13,494 nucleotides of DNA from Dysgonamonadaceae bacterium (GTDB taxonomy: Bacteria > Bacteroidota > Bacteroidia > Bacteroidales > Azobacteroidaceae). The DNA lies in assembly GCA_031287395.1 (NCBI GenBank), contig JAITTA010000004.1:1-13494 (forward strand), read 5' to 3'. The notes under the pieces are model-generated. The model saw nothing but the letters and a program-made list of their open reading frames with translations, was not told the origin of the DNA and made no database searches. Below are positions 1-7,038 of this stretch, one piece after another (position 1 is the first letter of the stretch; each line of letters opens with the position of its first letter). The position numbers and the translations under genes are program-made.

Positions 1-556
1 TGCTTGCGACTATTTCTTCGAACAAAAAAATATCCATTTCTCATCTCAAAAATCGGAAGAACTTGAAAATTTTAAACTTAAAAAGGAATTGATCAGAAAA
101 ATCAAGGAAATTGATGAAAGTATTGACAGCAAGGAGGCTGTTGCTCTGGTTCGTGAGATGATAGGAGAATGGAACTCTATCGGTCATGTTCCTTTCCGTG
201 ATAAGGATAGGATTTACAAAGAATACAGAGATGCCGTCGATAAACAATTCGACCGGCTGAAAGTGGATGAATCGGAACGAAGATTGCAATCATTCAAATC
301 CAATCTGAATGATATTGTGAATTCCGGAGATAAATCCAAAAATAAATTGTTCACTGAACGCGAGAAATTGATGAGGACTTACGACAGGTTAAAAAATGAT
401 ATCCAGACTTACGAAAATAATATCGGTTTTTTGTCTGTTTCTTCCAAGGGAGGAGGTGGTTTGGTGAAAGACATGAATCACAAAATAGAAAGTCTGAAAG
501 AAGAACTTAACTTGATAATTAAGAAGATTGAAGTGATTGACGAAAGTCTGACATGA
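1..556 (+). CDS. DUF349 domain protein, C-terminal part (cut by left edge)
   Basis: The reading frame is open from the first bases of the window (codons begin at base 2) to the TGA at 554-556, so about 184 residues of a longer protein are visible and the true start lies outside. The visible part begins ACDYFFEQK and later has EWNSIGHVPFRDKD followed by IYKEYRDAVDKQFDRL, the pattern of the tandem helical DUF349 repeat. After the last repeat the protein is highly charged and probably coiled-coil, with a Gly-rich break (KGGGG) before the final helix. A TTG near base 89 could serve as a start but would cut a repeat in half, so I do not use it. The stop overlaps the start of the phosphofructokinase gene as ATGA, which suggests translational coupling. 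The molecular function of the family is not well established, and nothing here resolves it. Confidence 0.85.
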   Translation, partial: ACDYFFEQKNIHFSSQKSEELENFKLKKELIRKIKEIDESIDSKEAVALVREMIGEWNSIGHVPFRDKDRIYKEYRDAVDKQFDRLKVDESERRLQSFKSNLNDIVNSGDKSKNKLFTEREKLMRTYDRLKNDIQTYENNIGFLSVSSKGGGGLVKDMNHKIESLKEELNLIIKKIEVIDESLT

Positions 557-1569
557 AAATAGGTATTTTATCATCAGGAGGAGACTGTCCGGGAATCAAT
601 GCAACGATCCGGGGAGTCGGAAAAACAGCCATAACGCATTTCGGAATGCAGGTCATAGGCATTAAGAGCGGTTTTTCAGGTTTTTTGACTAAAGATACGG
701 TTTCCCTCGATGATGAAGCTTTATCGGGAATTCTCAATCTGGGAGGAACGATTCTTGGTACCTCACGGGAAAAGCCATTTAAAAAAATATTGAATTCCGA
801 AGCCGACGACAAACCCCGGATTATTCTGGATGTTTATAATGAATTGAGGTTGGACTGCCTGGTATGTATAGGAGGAAACGGTACTCAGAAAACGGCTTAT
901 CAATTGTCGGAGTTGGGTTTGAATGTAATAGGGATTCCGAAAACCATCGATAATGATGTCTGGGGTACGGATGTGACCTTTGGATTTGATACGGCTGTTG
1001 ATATTGCAACGGAGGCTATCGACCGGTTACATTCAACGGCAATTGCTCATAAACGGGTGATGGTCATTGAATTGATGGGACATCATGCCGGATGGATTAC
1101 TTTGTATTCCGGAATGGCCGGTGGAGCCGATATCATCCTGATACCCGAACTTGGATTTGATATCCGGAAAGTAAATAATGCTATTCTTGAGAGAGTCCAA
1201 CGAGGAAAGCCATATTCCATTGTTGCCATCGCAGAAGGTCTTGAAACGAACGATAAAAAACAGCGTCCTGCTACTTATATTTCCTATATGATAGAAGAGA
1301 TGACTGGTATCGAAACCCGGGAAACTGTGTTGGGATATGTTCAACGTGGAGGAAGTCCCTCTGCTTTTGACCGTAATCTGGGAACCCGCTTGGGAGGTTA
1401 TGCCACCGAATTGATTGCTAAAGGACAATTTGGACGTATGGTTTCCATTCAGGGAGATAAAGTTACCTCATTGCCACTGAAAGAGGTTGCCGGAAAATTA
1501 AAATTGGTAACTCCCAATCACGATTTGGTCGTTCAGGGAAAACGGATGGGGATTTCTTTCGGGATCTGA
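553..1569 (+). CDS. pfkA: 6-phosphofructokinase (PfkA superfamily, ATP/PPi mixed-type signature)
   Basis: This 338-residue enzyme phosphorylates fructose 6-phosphate to fructose 1,6-bisphosphate in cytoplasmic glycolysis. Visible motifs are the N-terminal SSGGDCPGINATIR (residues 7-20), GGNGT (107-111), PKTIDND (129-135, with the catalytic Asp at 133), MGHHAGW (175-181) and GYVQRGGSPSAFDR (261-274). Gly110, aligned with E. coli Gly104, points to ATP as phosphoryl donor. Lys130, in place of E. coli Gly124, is the residue usual in pyrophosphate-dependent enzymes. This combination is known from the group III or 'mixed-substrate' PFKs. Asn109 stands where E. coli has the Mg-binding Asp103. Arg25 and Arg54 of the E. 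coli effector site appear as Lys24 and Asp54, so classic ADP/PEP allostery is doubtful; the E. coli comparison is from memory. The ATG overlaps the upstream DUF349 stop. The 3' end lies 3 bp from the convergent TPM gene. Confidence 0.94.
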   Translation: MKIGILSSGGDCPGINATIRGVGKTAITHFGMQVIGIKSGFSGFLTKDTVSLDDEALSGILNLGGTILGTSREKPFKKILNSEADDKPRIILDVYNELRLDCLVCIGGNGTQKTAYQLSELGLNVIGIPKTIDNDVWGTDVTFGFDTAVDIATEAIDRLHSTAIAHKRVMVIELMGHHAGWITLYSGMAGGADIILIPELGFDIRKVNNAILERVQRGKPYSIVAIAEGLETNDKKQRPATYISYMIEEMTGIETRETVLGYVQRGGSPSAFDRNLGTRLGGYATELIAKGQFGRMVSIQGDKVTSLPLKEVAGKLKLVTPNHDLVVQGKRMGISFGI

Positions 1570-1572
1570 GAT

Positions 1573-2796
1573 TTACCATCCTCCTCTGGCACCGCCTCCT
1601 CCGGTGCCCCCGCCTCCCCAGGAACCGCCTCCAATGCCGCCCCCCCAGGAGCCTCCTTTGCCACTGCTCCCGCTTGAGATAATAATCATGGGTATGATGT
1701 ATTTTGCAATATCTTTTGCTTGACAGTTTTTGCAAAGATAAGTCTTTTGACCTTGTCCCCGGCTGAATGTGGTTGCACGTTGCAATACCCGGTCATCCGA
1801 GAGATAATAAGTTTTCGCCCGGCAATGCGGACAGGATGTATACCGGGACCGTTTGGTGTAAGGGAAAATTTCCTTGTGATTGCAGTTGTCGCAGAGCCAG
1901 ACATCGTAATCGATGGAGTTAAACAACTCTTCGTTTTGCTGGGAAGGGGTTAAGTAAGTGTCTTCTTCGTGTTCGCTCAACTTTCGCATTTTGTACCCAC
2001 AGTTTGAACAGGCAATGGGTTTGTTTCGTAAACGTTTAATTTCTATGAAATAAAAAATAAGAAACAACAGCATAGGGATGGGGAATAGAATGGAACATCC
2101 GATTACACCACCTTTCCAGCTTCGTAGTCTCAGACATTTTATATGATTTGTTTTCTTAGAATTAATATTATGCATAAATAAAGCGATGAATATCAGGAAT
2201 ATAACTATTCCAATGCATAAATATGTGTAAAAAATATTTTTCAATTCTGTATTTTCCCTATCTTTTTCTTTTTGCATAATTTCCTTTGCGACTTCCGGAT
2301 TTTTCAGAATTTCGCAGATTTTAGAAATCCCGACTACGATTCCGCCATCGAAATTTCCATTTTTCAGTTCGGGCGATATATCATTCCGGATAATCCTGGA
2401 AAGAATTACATCCGGAAATACACCTTCAACTCCGGAACCTGTACGGAAGACCATTTGTTTTTGATCTTCAACAAGCAAAAACAATAGTCCGTTGTTTTTT
2501 TTGTCTTTTCCTATACCCCAATATTTGAAAAGTTTGGTTGCAAAATCATCGATATCGTCATAACCGATAGAACCGAGCAGTACGACTGCGACTTCTGCCG
2601 TGGCATACGATTCGGAAGCCGCTAACATTTCATTGATTTTCTGTTCGGCTTGTACGGAGATGATTCCATCCGGGTTGGTGGTATAGTCCCGGGCATCTTT
2701 CAGACGATCGTTCGGAACCGTCTCTACGGTATATTGCCCTGCATTTACGATCGTAATGCTTAAAACGGTAAACAGGAATATCAAGAATTGTTTCAT
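1573..2796 (-). CDS. TPM-domain membrane protein with zinc-knuckle region and Gly-rich tail
   Basis: This is a 407-residue protein. Residues 1-19 form a signal peptide. A TPM domain follows (about 32-165, including DGIISVQAEQKINEML, VAVVLLGSIGYDDIDDFATKLF and WGIGKDKKNNGLLFLLV). Two hydrophobic segments come next (about 189-208 and 231-252), separated by a basic loop. A Cys-rich region carries four CxxC pairs (263-266, 302-305, 322-325, 355-358) that could form two zinc ribbons. The tail is GGG/SWGGG-rich and ends GGW. TPM domains occur in YgcG-like proteins and in a thylakoid acid phosphatase linked to photosystem II repair, but the bacterial role is largely unknown. The gene starts 13 bp after the dGTPase stop, so the two are probably co-transcribed. 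The Gly-rich tail makes the DNA at about 1575-1680 locally GC-rich. The precise function is unassigned. Confidence 0.88.
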   Translation of the reverse strand: MKQFLIFLFTVLSITIVNAGQYTVETVPNDRLKDARDYTTNPDGIISVQAEQKINEMLAASESYATAEVAVVLLGSIGYDDIDDFATKLFKYWGIGKDKKNNGLLFLLVEDQKQMVFRTGSGVEGVFPDVILSRIIRNDISPELKNGNFDGGIVVGISKICEILKNPEVAKEIMQKEKDRENTELKNIFYTYLCIGIVIFLIFIALFMHNINSKKTNHIKCLRLRSWKGGVIGCSILFPIPMLLFLIFYFIEIKRLRNKPIACSNCGYKMRKLSEHEEDTYLTPSQQNEELFNSIDYDVWLCDNCNHKEIFPYTKRSRYTSCPHCRAKTYYLSDDRVLQRATTFSRGQGQKTYLCKNCQAKDIAKYIIPMIIISSGSSGKGGSWGGGIGGGSWGGGGTGGGGARGGW

Positions 2797-2809
2797 TTTA
2801 TTTCGAATT

Positions 2810-4141
2810 TTATAAAGAAGGCAAACTCATGCCTGTAATTTTACGGTATAAATCAAGAGCATAAATATCGGTCATTCCGGAAATATAATCGACAACAGCT
2901 TGTGTTTTCGTATAATCATTAACATTCGTTTTTTCATATTGTTCGGGAATCCGTTCGATTAATAATCCGGAATATTTTTTACCCGGATAACGGACAGCAT
3001 CCAGCAAACAGTCCAGCAGGAAACTGATAATACGAAAACCGGCTAATTCAATATCCACTACAATCTGAGAACGGTAAACTTTTTCTTTTGCTGTTTCCGA
3101 ACAGATTATATAGGCCGATTGGGGCGTTTCTCCGATGTATTTAATCAATGATTTTTCAAATTTTCCCTGCAAGATGGAATTTTCATTTTCGACAAATACC
3201 CGGCAACATTCATCTATCAATAATCCGATTACAGAGGAACGAAGGTAGGCTATCTTCTCATTTTTGTCGTCTACCATGTTCATGATACTCAGAGCTCTTT
3301 TCTTCTTTTCTTCGGGAAAAAAGTTGAACATCAACTCAATACATTCTTCTGTAGAAAGAAGTTTTAATTTGTGGGCATCTTCAATATCCATAATCTGATA
3401 ACAGATATCGTCCGCCGCTTCCACAAGGTAAACAAGCGGGTGACGAACATACCGAACCGGAGATTCCGAGATCTTTAACAACCCTAGTTCTTCGGTTATT
3501 TTTTCATAATCGGATTCTTCTGAGGCAAAAAAACCGAATTTTCCCTTTTCGGGATCGCAACTAAGCGACGAATAAGGATATTTGACAATGGACGATAAGG
3601 TAGAATAAGTCATAGCAAATCCACCTTTTCTTCTTCCGTTAAACTGATGAGTCAATAACCTTAAAGAATTGGCGTTTCCTTCGAAATGGGTAAAGTCCGT
3701 GATTCGTTCTTCCTGTCTTTTCAAAGTTTCTATCCACTCTTTTCCGTTTCCTTCGGAAAAATAAGTGGAAATTGCTTTTTCTCCCGAATGCCCGAAAGGC
3801 GGGTTCCCCAAATCATGAGCAAGACAAGCGGCGGAAACGATAGACCCCATTTCAAGTAAAGCGCTACATTCCTGTTTCGAAGATTTGAATAACTGTTTTC
3901 CACACACCTCGCCTAAAGAACGTCCCACACAGGCTACCTCAAGACTATGAGTCAATCTGTTATGAACAAACACGCTTCCAGGAAGCGGAAAGACCTGGGT
4001 TTTGTTCTGCAATCTTCTGAAAGGAGCGGAGAAAATAAGCCGATCGTAATCCCGCTGAAAATCAGTGCGTTCATGTTTCGATTCGTCATGGTAAGATTCC
4101 ATTCCGAAACGTTTGTCCGATAATAATTTTTCCCATCTCAT
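2810..4141 (-). CDS. dgt: dGTP triphosphohydrolase (dGTPase), HD superfamily
   Basis: This cytoplasmic enzyme hydrolyses dGTP to deoxyguanosine and triphosphate and so helps set dNTP pools. The protein has 443 residues from the chosen start. It shows the N-terminal substrate-site stretch FQRDYDRLIFSAPFRRLQNK, then the metal-binding HD motifs: RLTHSLEV (62-69) and LAHDLGNPPFGHSGE (107-121, with the His-Asp pair at 109-110). Further on is YLVEAADDICYQIMDIEDAH, the later conserved helix carrying the third metal-site Asp. An ATG at 4171 in the same frame would add ten residues (MKISINFVDC). I prefer 4141 because the family normally begins M-x-W-x-x-L just before KRFG, and because a good -7 element (TAATTTTG) lies at 4150-4157, inside that extension. 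The gene diverges from purM across 79 bp and precedes the TPM gene by 13 bp. Confidence 0.93.
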   Translation of the reverse strand: MRWEKLLSDKRFGMESYHDESKHERTDFQRDYDRLIFSAPFRRLQNKTQVFPLPGSVFVHNRLTHSLEVACVGRSLGEVCGKQLFKSSKQECSALLEMGSIVSAACLAHDLGNPPFGHSGEKAISTYFSEGNGKEWIETLKRQEERITDFTHFEGNANSLRLLTHQFNGRRKGGFAMTYSTLSSIVKYPYSSLSCDPEKGKFGFFASEESDYEKITEELGLLKISESPVRYVRHPLVYLVEAADDICYQIMDIEDAHKLKLLSTEECIELMFNFFPEEKKKRALSIMNMVDDKNEKIAYLRSSVIGLLIDECCRVFVENENSILQGKFEKSLIKYIGETPQSAYIICSETAKEKVYRSQIVVDIELAGFRIISFLLDCLLDAVRYPGKKYSGLLIERIPEQYEKTNVNDYTKTQAVVDYISGMTDIYALDLYRKITGMSLPSL

Positions 4142-4149
4142 ACAATCGA

Positions 4150-4181
4150 CAAAATTAATAGATATTTTCATATCTTCGAAA
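4150..4181 (-). promoter_or_regulatory. Putative Bacteroidota-type promoter of the dGTPase gene
   Basis: On the minus strand TAATTTTG at 4157-4150 matches the Bacteroides -7 consensus TAnnTTTG at every fixed base. A 3-of-4 match to the -33 TTTG (TTTC) lies 20 bp upstream at 4181-4178. The -7 box ends only 8 nt before the chosen ATG at 4141, so the predicted transcript would have a leader of only a few nucleotides. This is a motif match only. Confidence 0.4.
4160..4175. repeat. Inverted repeat between dGTPase and purM (6-bp arms, 4-bp spacer)
   Basis: AGATAT-TTTC-ATATCT is a perfect inverted repeat. It covers the expected -33 position of the purM promoter and lies between the -7 and -33 elements of the dGTPase promoter. 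That placement suits an operator controlling both divergent genes. The binding protein, if any, is unknown, and a match of this size in AT-rich DNA may be chance. Confidence 0.35.
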
Positions 4182-4196
4182 AAAAGTGTTACTTTG
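4165..4196 (+). promoter_or_regulatory. Putative Bacteroidota-type promoter of purM
   Basis: TTACTTTG at 4189-4196 matches the -7 consensus TAnnTTTG at 5 of 6 fixed bases and continues with C, as is common in Bacteroidales promoters. TTTT at 4165-4168 is 20 bp upstream, in the place of the -33 TTTG. The predicted transcription start is near 4202, giving a leader of about 20 nt before the ATG at 4221. Confidence 0.45.
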
Positions 4197-4220
4197 CATC
4201 TAAATAACAGATTAAATAAT

Positions 4221-5387
4221 ATGAGCGATCAGCGTTATAATCAACGTGGCGTTTCGGCATCGAAAGAAGACGTTCACAATGCCATTAAAAACATCGATAA
4301 AGGTATTTTTCCGAAAGCTTTTTGTAAAATTATTCCCGATATTCTGGGCGGTGATCCCGACTATTGCAATATCATGCATGCCGACGGGGCAGGCACCAAA
4401 TCATCACTTGCTTACATTTACTGGAAAGAAACAGGTGATTTATCTGTATGGAAAGGGATTGCCCAGGACGCCCTGATCATGAATATCGATGATTTGTTGT
4501 GTGTGGGAGCTACGGATAATATTTTGTTATCTTCCACGATTGGCCGTAATAAGCACTTGATACCGGGCGAAGTGATTTCTGCCATCATCACCGGAACGAA
4601 TGAACTCTGCGATGAGTTGTCAAGACTTGGGGTGAATGTTTATCCTACAGGAGGGGAAACTGCCGACCTCGGCGATATTGTTCGTACGATTATTGTAGAT
4701 AGTACGGTAACCTGCCGGATGAAACGTTCGGATATTATTGATAACGCCAATATACAGGCCGGAGATGTGATCGTCGGTCTGGCGTCTTCCGGACAGGCAA
4801 CTTATGAGAATGCATATAACGGCGGAATGGGCAGTAACGGCCTCACATCTGCCCGCCATGATGTTTTTTCCAACTACTTGGCATCATTGTACCCTGAAAG
4901 TTATGATGCGACTGTACCGGCCGATTTGGTCTATTCCGGAAGCAAAAAATTAACGGATAAAGTCCCCGAAACTCCTTATGATGCCGGGAAATTAGTTCTT
5001 TCTCCCACACGTACTTATGCTCCGGTAATCAAATCGATCCTGAATCGGATGAGGGAGAAAATTCATGGAATGGTACATTGTTCGGGTGGAGCGCAAACAA
5101 AAATACTCCATTTCATCGACAATTTAAAGGTTACAAAGAATCATTTATTCGCAGTTCCGCCGCTTTTCAAGTTGATTCGGGAAGAATCCGGTACCGATTG
5201 GAAAGAGATGTATAAAGTATTCAATATGGGACACCGGATGGAAATTTATTTGCCGGAAAAGGATGCTTCGGAGGTGATTGAAATATCCAAATCGTATGGT
5301 ATTGATGCGCAGATTGTCGGATTTGTAGAATCTTCCGACAAAAAGGAACTGATTATTGAGAGCGAATACGGACGTTTTGAATACTAA
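4221..5387 (+). CDS. purM: Phosphoribosylformylglycinamidine cyclo-ligase (AIR synthase), Bacteroidota long form
   Basis: PurM closes formylglycinamidine ribonucleotide to AIR using ATP, a step of de novo purine synthesis in the cytoplasm. The 388-residue protein is longer than the roughly 345-residue E. coli type but fits the form common in Bacteroidales. It shows the AIR-synthase features HADGAGTKSSLAY, DALIMNIDDLLCVGA (Asp-rich nucleotide/metal stretch), GGETADLGDIVRT, GLASSGQATY, GMGSNGLTSARH and the C-terminal-domain motif HCSGGAQTK. The frame stays open 36 codons upstream of 4221, but that part overlaps the divergent dGTPase gene. A promoter-like element directly precedes 4221, and MSDQRYNQRGVSASKEDV is the expected family start. 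The gene diverges from dGTPase, and its last 11 bases overlap the radical SAM gene. Sequence divergence from classical PurM leaves some chance of a paralogous AIR-synthase-like role. Confidence 0.85.
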   Translation: MSDQRYNQRGVSASKEDVHNAIKNIDKGIFPKAFCKIIPDILGGDPDYCNIMHADGAGTKSSLAYIYWKETGDLSVWKGIAQDALIMNIDDLLCVGATDNILLSSTIGRNKHLIPGEVISAIITGTNELCDELSRLGVNVYPTGGETADLGDIVRTIIVDSTVTCRMKRSDIIDNANIQAGDVIVGLASSGQATYENAYNGGMGSNGLTSARHDVFSNYLASLYPESYDATVPADLVYSGSKKLTDKVPETPYDAGKLVLSPTRTYAPVIKSILNRMREKIHGMVHCSGGAQTKILHFIDNLKVTKNHLFAVPPLFKLIREESGTDWKEMYKVFNMGHRMEIYLPEKDASEVIEISKSYGIDAQIVGFVESSDKKELIIESEYGRFEY

Positions 5388-6297
5388 ACCTTACAACGAT
5401 TTCGCGGATTTCCTGGCAAAGCATTTTCCTTATAAAGTCCAGAAAATATCCATTAATGCCGGCTTTACATGTCCGAACCGGGACGGAACGAAGAGCGTGG
5501 GTGGTTGTACTTATTGTAATAACCAGACTTTCAGTCCCGAATATTGCTATACAGGTAAAACCGTTTCCGAACAATTGGAAGAGGGAATCCGGTTTTTTTC
5601 AAGTAAATATCCTGAAATGAAGTTTTTGGCTTATTTTCAAGCCTATACTAACACTTACGGAGAACTTTCAAAATTGATGGATTTGTATTGTGAAGCGTTG
5701 AAACATCCGGATGTAGTGGGTTTGATTATCGGAACCCGTCCGGACTGCATCCCGGATACACTGCTGAGAGAATTGAAAAAAATGGAGGAAAATTACTTTA
5801 TATTGATAGAATATGGAGTTGAATCTACAAATAATGATACTTTGTTATTCGTTAATCGTGGTCATACTTATGAGGATGCAATAGACACGATTGAAAGGAC
5901 CGTTTCACATGGGCTCATGTGTGGAATCCATCTGATTTTAGGTTTGCCGGGAGAAAGCAGGGAGATGATTCTTTCGCATGCCTGCAAAATTTCGGAATTA
6001 CCGGTTACAACTATCAAGTTGCATCAATTACAATTGATCCGGAATACCAGAATGGCCCGGCAATACGAAGAGAATCCGGAATTGTTTCACCTGTTTGAAT
6101 TGGATGAATACATTGATTTATGCATTGATTTTATCGAACGTCTTCATCCCGGTTTTATTTTGGAACGATTTGTCTCGCAATCTCCTAAAGACTTGTTGAT
6201 TGCACCTGACTGGGGGGTAAAAAATAACGAATTCATCGTGAAAATCAACCGAAGAATTGCCGAACGGGGAAGTTATCAGGGACGGTTGTTTGTGTAG
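5377..6297 (+). CDS. Radical SAM protein, TIGR01212/YhcC type
   Basis: This is a radical S-adenosylmethionine enzyme of unknown substrate, about 306 residues. The iron-sulfur cluster cysteines appear as CPNRDGTKSVGGCTYC (Cys32, Cys44, Cys47 from the chosen start). They are followed by NNQTFSP, YFQAYTNTYG, IGTRPDCIPD, the strand IEYGVEST, HLILGLPGE and the C-terminal KLHQLQLIRNT and RFVSQSPKDLLIAPDWG, all typical of the TIGR01212 family. No in-frame ATG exists before the cluster motif, and an in-frame TGA at 5350-5352 limits the start. The possible starts are TTG at 5356 or TTG at 5377. I chose 5377 because homologous proteins begin a few residues before YNDF. Either choice overlaps the end of purM (11 or 32 nt), which suggests translational coupling. 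The family is sometimes suggested to act on RNA or its modification, but this is unproven. Confidence 0.85.
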   Translation: MNTKPYNDFADFLAKHFPYKVQKISINAGFTCPNRDGTKSVGGCTYCNNQTFSPEYCYTGKTVSEQLEEGIRFFSSKYPEMKFLAYFQAYTNTYGELSKLMDLYCEALKHPDVVGLIIGTRPDCIPDTLLRELKKMEENYFILIEYGVESTNNDTLLFVNRGHTYEDAIDTIERTVSHGLMCGIHLILGLPGESREMILSHACKISELPVTTIKLHQLQLIRNTRMARQYEENPELFHLFELDEYIDLCIDFIERLHPGFILERFVSQSPKDLLIAPDWGVKNNEFIVKINRRIAERGSYQGRLFV

Positions 6298-6381
6298 TTT
6301 CTTCTCCTCTTTTTATAAAAGACATGTTTCAATACATGCATTGTATCCGATAGAATATTACCGGTACGTTGACTTTTTTGA

Positions 6382-6413
6382 TTTGTTATATCCATTTATT
6401 ATTTTCAACTTTG
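6382..6413 (+). promoter_or_regulatory. Putative promoter of rnhB
   Basis: The 121-bp gap between the radical SAM gene and rnhB holds TTTG at 6382-6385 and, 20 bp on, CAACTTTG at 6406-6413. The second matches the -7 consensus except for its first base, and the first is an exact -33 match. The box ends 5 nt before the ATG at 6419, so the transcript would be leaderless or nearly so. No intrinsic terminator is visible in the gap, so read-through from purM is also possible. Confidence 0.45.
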
Positions 6414-6418
6414 CAGCG

Positions 6419-7027
6419 ATGTTATTACCCTATCAAAATAAAAACCGGATTGAGGCCGGTTGCGACGAAGCCGGACGAGGATGTCTGGCCGGGCCTGTTT
6501 ATGCCGCAGCCGTTATCCTCCCTTCCGATTTTATTTGCGAAGAATTGAATGACTCCAAACAGTTGAACGAAAAACAACGTTATGCCCTAAGGAAAATCGT
6601 TGAAAAGGAAGCCATTGCCTGGAACGTCGGTATAGTTTTTCCCGATGAAATTGACAAAATCAATATCTTGAATGCTTCCTTTCTGGCAATGCACCGGGCA
6701 ATACAACAACTCAAAATCAAACCGGAACACCTATTAATCGATGGAAACAGGTTTCAATCTTATCCGGAGATTCCCCATACCTGCGTGATAAAAGGAGATG
6801 GAAAATACCTCTCTATCGCGGCTGCATCCATCCTTGCTAAAACTTACCGCGACGATTACATGATGCAATTACATGAGGAATTTAACTATTACGCCTGGGA
6901 TAAAAACAAAGGATATCCTACACCCCAACACCGCGAAGGCATCAAAAAATTCGGACCTAGTCCCTATCATCGGAAAAGTTTCACTTTACTTCCGGAAGAT
7001 TCTCAACTTTCGTTGATATTTAATTAA
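6419..7027 (+). CDS. rnhB: Ribonuclease HII
   Basis: RNase HII cuts the RNA strand of RNA-DNA hybrids and removes single ribonucleotides from DNA in the cytoplasm. The 202-residue length is normal for the family. The catalytic acidic residues are visible as DEAGRGCLAGPV (Asp16, Glu17), LLIDGN (Asp108) and KGDGKYLSIAAASILAK (Asp127). The later RD at 144-145 and the C-terminal NKGYPTPQH and GPSPYHRKSF are also present. The frame is open further upstream into the end of the radical SAM gene, but ATG 6419 places the first catalytic motif at the usual distance (MLLPYQNKNRIEAGCDEAGRG). A promoter-like element ends just before this ATG. The 3' end faces the head-GIN lipoprotein gene across 11 bp. 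Confidence 0.95.
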   Translation: MLLPYQNKNRIEAGCDEAGRGCLAGPVYAAAVILPSDFICEELNDSKQLNEKQRYALRKIVEKEAIAWNVGIVFPDEIDKINILNASFLAMHRAIQQLKIKPEHLLIDGNRFQSYPEIPHTCVIKGDGKYLSIAAASILAKTYRDDYMMQLHEEFNYYAWDKNKGYPTPQHREGIKKFGPSPYHRKSFTLLPEDSQLSLIFN

Positions 7028-7038
7028 TATTCAACTAT

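Noticed and set aside
1033..1428. Long open frame antisense to phosphofructokinase
   Set aside because: It lacks recognisable motifs and covers conserved PFK codons on the opposite strand.
4113..4220. 36-codon N-terminal extension of purM
   Set aside because: It overlaps the start of the divergent dGTPase gene and the predicted promoters. The family start MSDQRYNQRGVSASK fits at 4221.
6332..6346. ATACA-TGCAT-TGTAT inverted repeat upstream of rnhB
   Set aside because: The arms are only 5 bp, AT-rich and well upstream of the promoter boxes, so they are easily expected by chance. There is no T tract to make it a terminator.
6257..6418. 54-codon N-terminal extension of RNase HII overlapping the radical SAM gene
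   Set aside because: The extension has no family similarity. ATG 6419 gives the normal distance to the DEAGRG motif and follows a promoter-like element.
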